Origin: an uncultured Candidatus Saccharibacteria bacterium
Lineage (GTDB): Bacteria > Patescibacteriota > Saccharimonadia > Saccharimonadales > Saccharimonadaceae
Direction of reading: 5' to 3'
Length of the DNA stretch: 27,451 nt
Assembly: GCA_949063825.1 (NCBI GenBank)
Contig: CARSRA010000009.1
Location: 1 to 27,451, forward strand
The notes under the pieces were generated by a model. It was not told the DNA's origin. It saw only the letters and a list, made by a program, of their open reading frames with translations, and searched no databases. Below, one piece after another: positions 20,390 to 27,451 of the stretch (the stretch's first letter is position 1; every line of letters begins with the position of its first letter). A program made the translations under genes and the position numbers.

Positions 20390-21499
20390 ATGAAAAAAGT
20401 CTTGTTCACGTCTCACACGGCAAATTTTGCCAAGTTTAACCGGCCGTTCATCCAAGACTTGAGAAAGCAGGGTTATATCGTACACTATGCGTCAGCCGAT
20501 GATGAATCTATAGAAGGAGTTGATCGGCACATCATAATCAATTTTGCGCGTTCGCCCCTCCGACTCGACAAACACCTAAAGGCCTATCGCGCATTACGTC
20601 CCCTATTGGAGACTGAACAATATGACTTAATTCATACTCATACACCGTCCGGTAGCGTCGTTACACGCTTAGCAGTAAAATCACTGCCAAAGAAGCCGCC
20701 ATTACTCTATACCGCCCACGGATTCCACTTCTATCGGGGAGCACCGCTGCTAAACTGGTTGCTTTTTTATCCAATTGAAAAGTGGTTGGCTCGAGACACG
20801 GATATGCTACTCACAATCAATCACGAAGATGAAACTTTAGCCAAAAAAAGTTTCCATACGGGTGCGATCGAACGGCTTGATGGTGTCGGTGTAGATCTAG
20901 CTAAATTCCATTCTATCGAACAAATCAAAAAGTCACAATTACGTAGAAAAATGGGATATCAAGATGATGATTTTATTCTCATTTACGTTGCAGAGCTCAA
21001 TAAAAATAAAGATCAGAAATTTATAATCGAAAACGCACGCAAACTAGCCAAAGTAATTCCTCACTTAAAAATCCTTCTAATCGGCGAGGGTGCTTGGCAT
21101 GGCAAGCTTGAACAGTTGGTTGCTAAGCGAGAGTTAGAGCAAACGATAGAATTCCTAGGCTACCGCAAAGATTTGGATATATTATATCAAATGTCAGATA
21201 TTGTAATCTCTGCAAGCCGTCGCGAAGGACTAGGGCTCAGCGTGATTGAGGGAATGGCTTGCGGGCTTCCAGCCGTCATACGTAACAATCGAGGTCACCG
21301 TGAAATTATATCCAACGAGAAAACTGGCTATCTTTTCCGAAACGGTACAGAATTCCAGAACGCGATCATAGATTTATATAAAAATCCGACCAAGCGGCGT
21401 AAAATCGGTCAAGCGGCAACAAAATCCGTAGAACGTTTTTCCCTAGAAAAAGCGCGTGCCAAAATGCAGCAGGTCTATCGACAATTCCTCGAAAAATAG
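20390..21499 (+). CDS. Family 4 glycosyltransferase (EpsD-like)
   Basis: A 369-residue GT-B glycosyltransferase acting on the cytoplasmic face in surface-glycan synthesis. The N-terminal acceptor domain has VLFTSHTANFAKFNRPFIQD, YDLIHTHTPSGSVVTRLAVK and YTAHGFHFYRGAPLLNW, the pattern of EpsD/CapM-type enzymes. The C-terminal nucleotide-sugar domain has FILIYVAELNKNKDQKFIIE, LLIGEGAWHGKLE, the EFLGYRKDLDILYQMSDIVI segment and the E-x7-E motif in SRREGLGLSVIEGMACGLP. The donor sugar is not predictable by eye. The start is leaderless (TATAAT plus 6 bases). It diverges from the wzy-like gene and converges with the sugar transferase gene; no hairpin terminator was seen in the 54-base gap after it. 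Confidence 0.88.
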   Translation: MKKVLFTSHTANFAKFNRPFIQDLRKQGYIVHYASADDESIEGVDRHIIINFARSPLRLDKHLKAYRALRPLLETEQYDLIHTHTPSGSVVTRLAVKSLPKKPPLLYTAHGFHFYRGAPLLNWLLFYPIEKWLARDTDMLLTINHEDETLAKKSFHTGAIERLDGVGVDLAKFHSIEQIKKSQLRRKMGYQDDDFILIYVAELNKNKDQKFIIENARKLAKVIPHLKILLIGEGAWHGKLEQLVAKRELEQTIEFLGYRKDLDILYQMSDIVISASRREGLGLSVIEGMACGLPAVIRNNRGHREIISNEKTGYLFRNGTEFQNAIIDLYKNPTKRRKIGQAATKSVERFSLEKARAKMQQVYRQFLEK

Positions 21500-21553
21500 T
21501 CAACGCTTACTAGACCGCTAACTAATCCACGCCTTTACTGTCTCGTTATTTTA

Positions 21554-22981
21554 TTACTTTGCACCTTTATGCGAAATCACCGCACCAATCGTACGCAAAA
21601 TAATCCGAAAATCTAAACCGAGCGACCAGTTCTGAATATAATAGATATCCAGTGCACGCCGCTCATCAAAAGAAATATCGCGTCGACCAGAAACCTGCGC
21701 AAGCCCAGTCAAGCCAGATTTTACCGATAAAAGCAGTGAGCGATCACCATAGTGTCGCAATTCTCCTGGTACTAATGCGCGCGGACCGACCAGTGAAATA
21801 TCACCCTTCAGAACATTGAATAGCTGTGGCAGTTCGTCCAGCGAGGTCGCCCGAAGGAATCTCCCCAGCCTAGTAATACGTGGGTCATTATCAATTTTAT
21901 CGCCGTTTTTACGATATTTTTTGATCAATCCTGGTCGCCCCATTTTCACGAAAGCTTCTTCCGGCGACAACCCGCAATACTCCATCTTCATCGAACGAAA
22001 TTTATAAATCCGGAATCGTTGATTGTAACGCGAAAGACGTACTTCAGAATAAAAAGCTGGGGATTTAGGATCAGAAAGTTTCTCAGCTAACCAAATGGCC
22101 AGCATCGGTACCGCTGCTAGGATTAATGCGATGCCACCAAGTATAATATCCGACAAACGCTTAATGAACCTAGCGTTACCAGCTAGTGGCGTCACTGGCA
22201 CAAAAATCGCCGGAGTACTACCAATCAGCTCTAGTTCACCCACTTGTGATGACAAAGCCATTGATGATGGTACATAATAATATAATAAATGACGATTTAG
22301 CGTCTGGCGATAAACATAATCAGAATTCTTGTCGTCGGTCTGAAACACTACATCCGGCTGAACTCTTTTTAGTGCTTCCTTGAGCGAAGAATACTGACAT
22401 CCACGTAAATCCTTTGGGATATACTTTGCTGATGCGACTACGCCCGATAACCGAAACCCTGATTCCGGGAAAGCCGAAATATAATCAGCTAAGTATTCCG
22501 TGTTAGCGTGATTCCCTACGATAATTGCACTCAGAGTAGCGTTTTTACTATGCTTCAAGGCAAAAGTGCGCACAATCCGCACCGTCCCACGAAAAAGGCA
22601 AAGCAATATAAAACAAGCCATCGCCGAATATAGTGCCATTACTCGCACCGGGAAAAGATCAAGATCAAAGAAAAAATCACAAGTGATAATCGCCATCATA
22701 CCAGTAATCGAAGCCAAAAAGAGCCGCAAAGACTCTCGCCAACGACTCGAATTCAAAAAAATAGACTTCTTGTATAGCCCAAAACACGCTAAAATAATCA
22801 AGTAGACTGGTAACAGCGATAACATACTTATCAAAAACTGCCAAGGATTTGATTCAAAGTAGAACGGGCGTTGATCTAGATGAGTACGCACGAAATAGGC
22901 CGTCAAAAAAGACAATATAATCGCTAACGCATCCCCAAAAATCAACGAGACATGGAAAATAATGCCATAATCTTTCTTCAT
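21554..22981 (-). CDS. Polyprenyl-phosphate sugar-1-phosphate transferase (initiating enzyme)
   Basis: Places the first sugar phosphate on undecaprenyl phosphate, starting lipid-linked glycan assembly at the membrane. Of 475 residues, the first about 140 carry four membrane helices. A CoA-binding-like central domain follows (LSAIIVGNHANTEYLADYIS), then a reentrant helix at about 270-300 and the catalytic bacterial sugar transferase domain: RFRIYKFRSMKMEY, DPRITRLGRFLRATSLDELP, QLFNVLKGDISLVGPRALVP and GLTGLAQVSGRRDISFDERR. This is the WbaP/WcaJ architecture at full length. ATG 22981 follows TAAAAT by 6 bases with TG before the box, so the mRNA is predicted leaderless. It diverges from galE, which suits a coordinated locus. 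Confidence 0.92.
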   Translation of the reverse strand: MKKDYGIIFHVSLIFGDALAIILSFLTAYFVRTHLDQRPFYFESNPWQFLISMLSLLPVYLIILACFGLYKKSIFLNSSRWRESLRLFLASITGMMAIITCDFFFDLDLFPVRVMALYSAMACFILLCLFRGTVRIVRTFALKHSKNATLSAIIVGNHANTEYLADYISAFPESGFRLSGVVASAKYIPKDLRGCQYSSLKEALKRVQPDVVFQTDDKNSDYVYRQTLNRHLLYYYVPSSMALSSQVGELELIGSTPAIFVPVTPLAGNARFIKRLSDIILGGIALILAAVPMLAIWLAEKLSDPKSPAFYSEVRLSRYNQRFRIYKFRSMKMEYCGLSPEEAFVKMGRPGLIKKYRKNGDKIDNDPRITRLGRFLRATSLDELPQLFNVLKGDISLVGPRALVPGELRHYGDRSLLLSVKSGLTGLAQVSGRRDISFDERRALDIYYIQNWSLGLDFRIILRTIGAVISHKGAK

Positions 22982-23024
22982 AGCTTAATTTTACCATAAA
23001 GGACACTGTTTTGGAAGTTTACTA

Positions 23025-23053
23025 TTGACTTTATAGAGATAGTGTGATATAAT
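23025..23053 (+). promoter_or_regulatory. galE: galE promoter P1
   Basis: TTGACT (23025-23030), 17-base spacer ending TGA, TATAAT (23048-23053). A second box, TG-T-TATAAT at 23084-23089, ends 9 bases before the galE ATG and could give a near-leaderless transcript. galE has no Shine-Dalgarno. Confidence 0.7.
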
Positions 23054-23098
23054 AGAAGATTAGAGTATATTTATCAAACTTGTTATAATAGACATAGC

Positions 23099-24103
23099 AT
23101 GAAAGAAAGTTTGTTAGTAACTGGCGGTACGGGATATATTGGTTCACATACAGTGGTCGAGCTAATTACAGCTGGTTATGATGTGGAAATTCTCGATAAT
23201 CTCTATAATAGCAAAATCGAAGTTCTAGACCAAATTGAACAATTGACTGGCGTCAAACCAAAATTCTACGAAGTTGATCTTCGCGATTCTGAAGCACTCG
23301 CGAACGTATTTGCTGGTAAAAAATACGATGCCGTAATGCATTTTGCTGGACTAAAAGCCGTCAGCGAATCAACCAAAAAACCGCTAAAATATTACGAAAA
23401 TAATCTTGGGGGAACATTCAATCTGCTGCGCTGCATGAAGGATTATAGTGTTAAAAAGTTGATTTTCTCCTCTTCGGCTACAGTGTATGGTGATCAACCA
23501 TCGCCATTTAATGAAACACTACCAACTGGAGAGAAAATCTCTAGTCCCTATGGTCGCGCAAAATATATGATCGAAGAAATCCTAAAAGACCTCTGCGCTT
23601 CTGATCTAGGGTTTTCGGTGGCTATTTTGCGCTACTTTAACCCAGCTGGCGCACACCCATCGGGACTGATCGGAGAAGACCCAAACGATAAACCTAATAA
23701 TCTCATGCCGATTATTATGAAAGTGGCCACCGGTGAATTCCCCGAGCTCTTGGTTTATGGCGATGATTATAATACACCAGACGGCAGCTGCATACGGGAC
23801 TATCTCCATGTTGTGGATCTTGCGCGTGGACACCTCGCCGCACTGAAACACATACAGCCGGGCTGGACAGCATATAATCTCGGTAGCGGAGAGGGTACTA
23901 GCGTATTTGATATGATCACAGCATTCGAGCAAGCTAGCGGAAAAAAATTACCCTACAAAGTTGTCGAGCGACGCGCCGGTGACCTTGCTGCATTTTACGC
24001 CGACTCGACAAAGGCTCAAACCGAACTAGACTGGCAGACAGAGTTTGATATCAATGATATCATGCGCGATACTTTAAACTATTTGGATCATCAAAATGGC
24101 TAA
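23099..24103 (+). CDS. galE: UDP-glucose 4-epimerase
   Basis: NAD-dependent short-chain dehydrogenase/reductase that interconverts UDP-glucose and UDP-galactose (or the GlcNAc/GalNAc pair), supplying precursors for the surface glycan. The 334-residue product shows the Rossmann motif TGGTGYIGSH (about residues 8-17), VMHFAGLKAVSES, FSSSATVYGD and the catalytic Y-x3-K as Tyr151/Lys155 in SPYGRAKYM. LRYFNPAGAHPSGLIGEDP and CIRDYLHVVDLARGH are classic GalE segments. Length is normal. It is the first gene of a two-gene unit: the following glycosyltransferase begins 8 bases before its stop, so translation is coupled. Confidence 0.96.
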   Translation: MKESLLVTGGTGYIGSHTVVELITAGYDVEILDNLYNSKIEVLDQIEQLTGVKPKFYEVDLRDSEALANVFAGKKYDAVMHFAGLKAVSESTKKPLKYYENNLGGTFNLLRCMKDYSVKKLIFSSSATVYGDQPSPFNETLPTGEKISSPYGRAKYMIEEILKDLCASDLGFSVAILRYFNPAGAHPSGLIGEDPNDKPNNLMPIIMKVATGEFPELLVYGDDYNTPDGSCIRDYLHVVDLARGHLAALKHIQPGWTAYNLGSGEGTSVFDMITAFEQASGKKLPYKVVERRAGDLAAFYADSTKAQTELDWQTEFDINDIMRDTLNYLDHQNG

Positions 24104-24959
24104 ACAATTAGATTCATCTCCTCTAGTGTCAGTAGTCATTCCGGTTTGGAATACGGAAGATAATATTGAAAAATTAGTGCGGGAACTTTTCTCGCAAACC
24201 TATCAAAATATCGAGATCATTGCGATCGACGATGGCTCAAGTGATAATTCCCTATCCATACTAAAAAAACTAGCCAAGGAAGACACCCGATTACAAGTTG
24301 AGCATCAAAAAAACGCTGGTGTTAGCGCGGCACGAAATCGCGGGATCAATCTCGCTACCGGTAAATATTTGGTCTTTATCGATTCAGACGACGAGGTCAT
24401 GCCGGAGTTCATCGAAGCAATGATTGAAGCGATGCAGAAAAATCCTAATGCAATACTCGCAATCATGGGACGCGAATATCGGAAACTCCGCGAAAATAAG
24501 ATCGAACAGCTTTATATGAAACCTCGCCGTAAACGCCGTCCGCGAGAACTGCTATCAAACTATACTACATATCTCATGATCCTTGATGGGCGCATGTATG
24601 GTATGACTGGTCGTATTTTTATCACCGAAACGATCCGAAAGCATCACATTCGCGTAGAAGAAGGACGAGACTTCGCTGAAGATACAAAATTTGCATTTGA
24701 TTACCTCTCTGCGCAAGATGGCGAAATCATTTTCATCCCCAAGCCACTCTATATCTATAATTTTGGCACCGAGACTAGTATTGTACGCAATTCCTCCTTG
24801 AAATGGGGCAACTGGCAAAAAAGTTATCAAGAACTAGAAAACTGGATGCGGGACGATAATCGGGGGCGGATTAGCGCACGAGCAAAACTATTACTCCTGC
24901 TAGTACAATTACGCTGGCGAATTGCCCACTACCACTCTAATCGCCGCGCCCAAAAATAA
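24096..24959 (+). CDS. Family 2 glycosyltransferase
   Basis: A 287-residue GT-A glycosyltransferase for surface-polysaccharide synthesis. The N-terminus has VSVVIPVWNTEDNIEKLVRE, then EIIAIDDGSSDNSLSILKKL, HQKNAGVSAARNRGINLATG and the metal-binding DSDDE in KYLVFIDSDDEVM. The acceptor-side region contains EEGRDFAEDTKFAFDYLSAQ, where the ED pair corresponds to the usual catalytic ED. A basic patch (MKPRRKRRPRELL) and a C-terminus rich in Arg (RWRIAHYHSNRRAQK) suggest association with the membrane face. It overlaps the end of galE by 8 bases. Its end faces the ABC ATPase gene across an AT-rich palindromic gap. Confidence 0.88.
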   Translation: MAKQLDSSPLVSVVIPVWNTEDNIEKLVRELFSQTYQNIEIIAIDDGSSDNSLSILKKLAKEDTRLQVEHQKNAGVSAARNRGINLATGKYLVFIDSDDEVMPEFIEAMIEAMQKNPNAILAIMGREYRKLRENKIEQLYMKPRRKRRPRELLSNYTTYLMILDGRMYGMTGRIFITETIRKHHIRVEEGRDFAEDTKFAFDYLSAQDGEIIFIPKPLYIYNFGTETSIVRNSSLKWGNWQKSYQELENWMRDDNRGRISARAKLLLLLVQLRWRIAHYHSNRRAQK

Positions 24960-24979
24960 GGACTAACCGTAATACAAAC

Positions 24980-25029
24980 GCTATACGCTGTATATACGAT
25001 GTATATACAAAATGCATACATTGTATAGC
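24980..25029. repeat. AT-rich nested palindromes at a convergent gene junction
   Basis: GCTATAC (24980-24986) pairs with GTATAGC (25023-25029). Between them lie two direct copies of TGTATATAC (24989-24997 and 25000-25008), each containing the self-complementary GTATATAC, and a GCATAC/GTAT pair. The region could form a hairpin or cruciform and may stop transcription from both sides, although there is no GC-rich stem with a T tract. Confidence 0.5.
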
Positions 25030-25040
25030 AAATATGCGTC

Positions 25041-25823
25041 CTAACTCCAAAGCTTTTCGTAGGCTTTCGCGACTTTTTCCGGCTTGCCTTCACAAGCAAT
25101 TTTCCCATTTTCAATCATGATGGCACGATCACAGAATTTCTTCACGTTATCCATTGAATGGGTCACTAAAATCATCGTCTGATTGCCATGTAGCGATTCA
25201 AAATAATCATTACATTTGTTCTGAAACTCCGCGTCACCAACCGCGAGCACTTCATCAAGAATTAAAATATCGCCTTTCGCACGAATTGCGATCGAAAACG
25301 CCAAACGCACTTGCATCCCTGAAGAATAATTTTTAAGTTTCTGATCCATGAAATCGCCTAGCTCGGCAAATTTAACAATATCGTCATACATCGCATCGAT
25401 TTCACTATTACTAAAGCCTAGGATAGCTCCATTCAGATAAACATTTTCGCGTCCAGAAAGTTCCATATTAAAACCGACGCCGAGCTCAATAAATGGCACT
25501 AGACTACCATTAATCGTGATCTCGCCAGCGCTCGGATAATAAATCCCGGCTAGAAGCTTTAGCAGCGTCGACTTGCCAGAGCCGTTACGCCCCACGATAC
25601 CGACAAACTCGCCTTTCTTAATCTCAAGATCAATCCCGTCCAAAACTTTTTGATCTCTATAGCCTTTGATACCGCGCAAACGATTAAACAAAGTTTGTTT
25701 TAGCCCCCAGGCCCGTTCAGTTGGCAAGCGAAAACTCTTCGAAAGTCCACGCGCAATAATCGCAGAATTGCTTTTATTGTCACATATTTCAATACGCTTG
25801 CCGATCGTACGTTTTTCTGACAT
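25041..25823 (-). CDS. ABC exporter ATPase for surface polysaccharide (Wzt/TagH-like, short form)
   Basis: ATPase of an ABC-2 exporter moving lipid-linked polysaccharide across the membrane. The 260 residues contain Walker A GRNGSGKST (78-86), the family-specific FIELGVGFNMELSGRENVYLN, the ABC signature NYSSGMQVRLAFSIA, Walker B ILILDEVLAVGD and the H-loop VTHSM. It ends soon after the nucleotide-binding domain. The C-terminal glycan-binding domain of Wzt proteins that sense chain-end caps is absent, so any size control must come from elsewhere. ATG 25823 follows the permease stop directly (TAA then ATG), with GGAGGAAA before it, so the two genes are coupled. Confidence 0.93.
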   Translation of the reverse strand: MSEKRTIGKRIEICDNKSNSAIIARGLSKSFRLPTERAWGLKQTLFNRLRGIKGYRDQKVLDGIDLEIKKGEFVGIVGRNGSGKSTLLKLLAGIYYPSAGEITINGSLVPFIELGVGFNMELSGRENVYLNGAILGFSNSEIDAMYDDIVKFAELGDFMDQKLKNYSSGMQVRLAFSIAIRAKGDILILDEVLAVGDAEFQNKCNDYFESLHGNQTMILVTHSMDNVKKFCDRAIMIENGKIACEGKPEKVAKAYEKLWS

Positions 25824-26633
25824 TTAAATTTCCTCCGCAAAGAAGCGCGAACGCTTACGAAATACTAACGCGCCAACAACGAATATTGCTAATACAGCAC
25901 CCATCGCAGCCAGCTCTGCCCACACGCCAACGAAATCCGAAGTAGTAATCGTAACTGGAGTAATCAAGCTCCAACGCACATCCTGAATTACCTGTGCGAT
26001 AGGATTGATTAAGATCAACTTAGCCGCAAAAGCGCTAGTCTGTACCACCATAGATACCGGATAAATAATCGGAATCGCATAAAACAGTGCCTGGATCAAG
26101 ACATCCCAAATCGAACCAATATCACGATATTTTACATTGATTGACCCCAGCAAAAAAGAAATACCAAGCGCCAACAAATAAAGTTCAAATATTAACGGCA
26201 ACACTAACAGCCAAGAAAAGCTCGGCACTACACCGTTAATCAGTGCAAAAATCACAATCACGGCAAGATTGATCAATACGTTAATTACGGCAGTGAGCGT
26301 AGTAGAAACAGTCACGATGTATTTCGGGAAGCTAATCTTGCGAATCAAATCACCGCGCCCAACCATCGCCTGAATCCCTTGCTGAGTACATTCTGTAAAG
26401 AAGCTCCAAAGCACCGTACCAGTCAAAAGATAAACTGGATAATGTGGGATATCATTACCCATCCCAAGCAACTTAGCAAAAACTACATACAAAATCGCAA
26501 ACATTAACAGCGGTCGCAGTAAAGCCCAGAGATAACCCAGCACCGAACCCTGATATCGTAACTTAAAATCCGTCTTAGTCAATTCCTTCAAAAGCACCAA
26601 ATTGCGCTTATTCCACACTCGCGGTATTTTCAT
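25824..26633 (-). CDS. ABC-2 type polysaccharide exporter permease (Wzm/TagG-like)
   Basis: A 269-residue ABC-2 membrane protein, partner of the adjacent ATPase. It begins with a cytoplasmic amphipathic stretch and the conserved LRYQGSVLGYLWALLRPLLM (about residues 25-44), then six membrane helices. It carries the family segments FTECTQQGIQAMVGRGDLIR and INVKYRDIGSIWDVLIQALF. It ends FRKRSRFFAEEI. ATG 26633 follows a TG-extended TATAAT (26640-26645) by exactly 6 bases, so the exporter mRNA is predicted leaderless, while the downstream ATPase relies on a Shine-Dalgarno. Confidence 0.93.
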   Translation of the reverse strand: MKIPRVWNKRNLVLLKELTKTDFKLRYQGSVLGYLWALLRPLLMFAILYVVFAKLLGMGNDIPHYPVYLLTGTVLWSFFTECTQQGIQAMVGRGDLIRKISFPKYIVTVSTTLTAVINVLINLAVIVIFALINGVVPSFSWLLVLPLIFELYLLALGISFLLGSINVKYRDIGSIWDVLIQALFYAIPIIYPVSMVVQTSAFAAKLILINPIAQVIQDVRWSLITPVTITTSDFVGVWAELAAMGAVLAIFVVGALVFRKRSRFFAEEI

Positions 26634-26654
26634 GATAATATTATATCACACCTC

Positions 26655-27451
26655 TTATCTTCGATATATTACATAGAACAACTTCGGAAAATATTTCAGT
26701 AACACGGATCGCGGTATCGCCCTGAGACTAGTTGGATGGATATATTTCAACATGCCTGCTTGCTTTGTCGTTTGATAAATTTTTAGAAAATCCGTCCGCT
26801 TTTGTCTAGTTGCTTCAGTCAAAAAAGATACGACTAGGTAATGCAAGATCGGCTCCGCCCCCGAGACTTCGGCAATTTGTGGTAAAATCCTCTTGAGCTG
26901 TTTTTCGATATCCATTGTGCGTCGAGCAAGCTTCTTTTCATCATGCATAATACTCCCATCGCGCTGACGATAATTGTAGCAAATATCCGGAATTGCTTTT
27001 ACCTTTTTGGCTTTAGCAATAATTAATGGAGTTAGACCAAAATCCTCAGCAATACACCCATCCGCATATTCAAAATGATTCTTAAGGAAAAAATCCCTAC
27101 GATAGGCATATAGCCAAGCATTCTCGGTATAATGATAATATATTAATCTCGCAAATGCTTCGACGCCAGAAAGCGCATCAAAGCCAACTTCCCCATATTT
27201 TACAATTTTGCCATCATCAAATACTTCTTCGGCTTGATATCGCAAAAGGTCTAATCCTGGCTCGATCCCATTTTTAATTGTCGAAAGCGCCCTCGCCTCT
27301 AGGTAGTCATCTCCGTCAAGAAAAATCAAATATTCCCCTCTAGCGATTTTTATGCCACTATTCCTGGCCGCCGAGAGACCTGCATTAGCTTGATGGATAA
27401 CCTTTATCTCCGGGGAACCAGTCGCCTTTTGTGATGATTTGACATATCTAT
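26655..27451 (-). CDS. Family 2 glycosyltransferase (5' end cut by window edge)
   Basis: The frame is open to the right edge and lacks its start. I translated the missing upstream part by hand: RYVKSSQKATGSPEIKVIHQ, then ANAGLSAARNSGIKIARGEY leading into LIFLDGDDYLEARALS. The ANAGLSAARN and DGDD motifs place it in the GT-A family 2 group, the same type as the gene at 24096. Downstream are GCIAEDFGLTPLIIAKAKKV, with the catalytic-type ED, and a C-terminus ending KYFPKLFYVIYRR. It lies upstream of the exporter genes on the same strand, 21 bases from the permease ATG. The permease has its own promoter, so they may or may not be one transcript. Confidence 0.85.
   Translation of the reverse strand, partial: RYVKSSQKATGSPEIKVIHQANAGLSAARNSGIKIARGEYLIFLDGDDYLEARALSTIKNGIEPGLDLLRYQAEEVFDDGKIVKYGEVGFDALSGVEAFARLIYYHYTENAWLYAYRRDFFLKNHFEYADGCIAEDFGLTPLIIAKAKKVKAIPDICYNYRQRDGSIMHDEKKLARRTMDIEKQLKRILPQIAEVSGAEPILHYLVVSFLTEATRQKRTDFLKIYQTTKQAGMLKYIHPTSLRAIPRSVLLKYFPKLFYVIYRR

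Noticed and set aside
1..27451. Recoded UGA (Gly or Trp) as in SR1/Gracilibacteria or mycoplasmas
   Set aside because: Genes are full length with standard code, Trp is encoded by TGG, and tsaE ends at TGA directly before tsaB.

Overview
The window looks like a chromosomal segment of a Patescibacteria/CPR bacterium, most probably Candidatus Saccharibacteria (TM7). This is inferred from gene content and protein style, not from a phylogenetic marker. Supporting signs are a half-length TsaB, a ComEC without its metallo-beta-lactamase domain, a zinc-finger-less DnaJ, short intergenic gaps, and many genes whose ATG lies 6 bases after a TATAAT-type box (leaderless mRNAs). UGA is used as a stop (tsaE) and UGG for Trp, so the UGA-recoded SR1/Gracilibacteria code does not apply. 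No CRISPR array, transposase, reverse transcriptase or rRNA was seen.

Layout. 1-3500 (minus): a comEC-tsaE-tsaB-folC operon, with folC running off the left edge. 3562-3849 (plus): a start-less 3' cassette of a repetitive surface-protein family. 3861-6856 (minus): a beta-helix protein of unknown function, then a RimK-like ATP-grasp ligase and a RimB-like aspartic protease. 6967-10793 (minus): dnaJ, ackA with a coupled TylF-like methyltransferase, and a C45-type Ntn hydrolase. 10796-11459 (plus): a broken TrmB-type regulator. 11534-13426 (minus): dnaK behind two tandem promoters, each embedded in a CIRCE operator. 13572-16321: a YjdF-like membrane protein, pyrE, and divergent nusA with a possible leader attenuator. 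16403-17618 (minus): a membrane protein with a JAMM-like HNHP motif whose 5' end carries a frame-shifting 11-bp tandem repeat. 17692-18148 (minus): a second cassette just downstream of the initiator tRNA gene. 18295-18754: a small, very basic exported protein. 18819-27451: a cell-surface polysaccharide locus with an O-antigen ligase/polymerase-like protein, GT4, polyprenyl-phosphate sugar transferase, galE, two GT2 enzymes and a Wzm/Wzt-type ABC exporter. The right edge cuts the second GT2.

The most unusual element is the pair of dispersed cassettes (3640-3849 and 17692-17901). Both encode a 66-residue FISUMP/DUF1566-like C-terminal domain ending in LRC-x-A-K and share 9 bp after the stop. 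In the last 30 codons nearly all differences fall in the first two bases of NNY codons, while the codons between them are identical. This is the pattern left by adenine-directed retroelement mutagenesis (DGR), or by a donor-cassette antigenic-variation system. The enzyme that would drive it is not in this window.

A second theme is compact transcription control: six starts with an exact box-N6-ATG arrangement, including one 14-bp intergenic region that serves two divergent genes through a near-palindrome.
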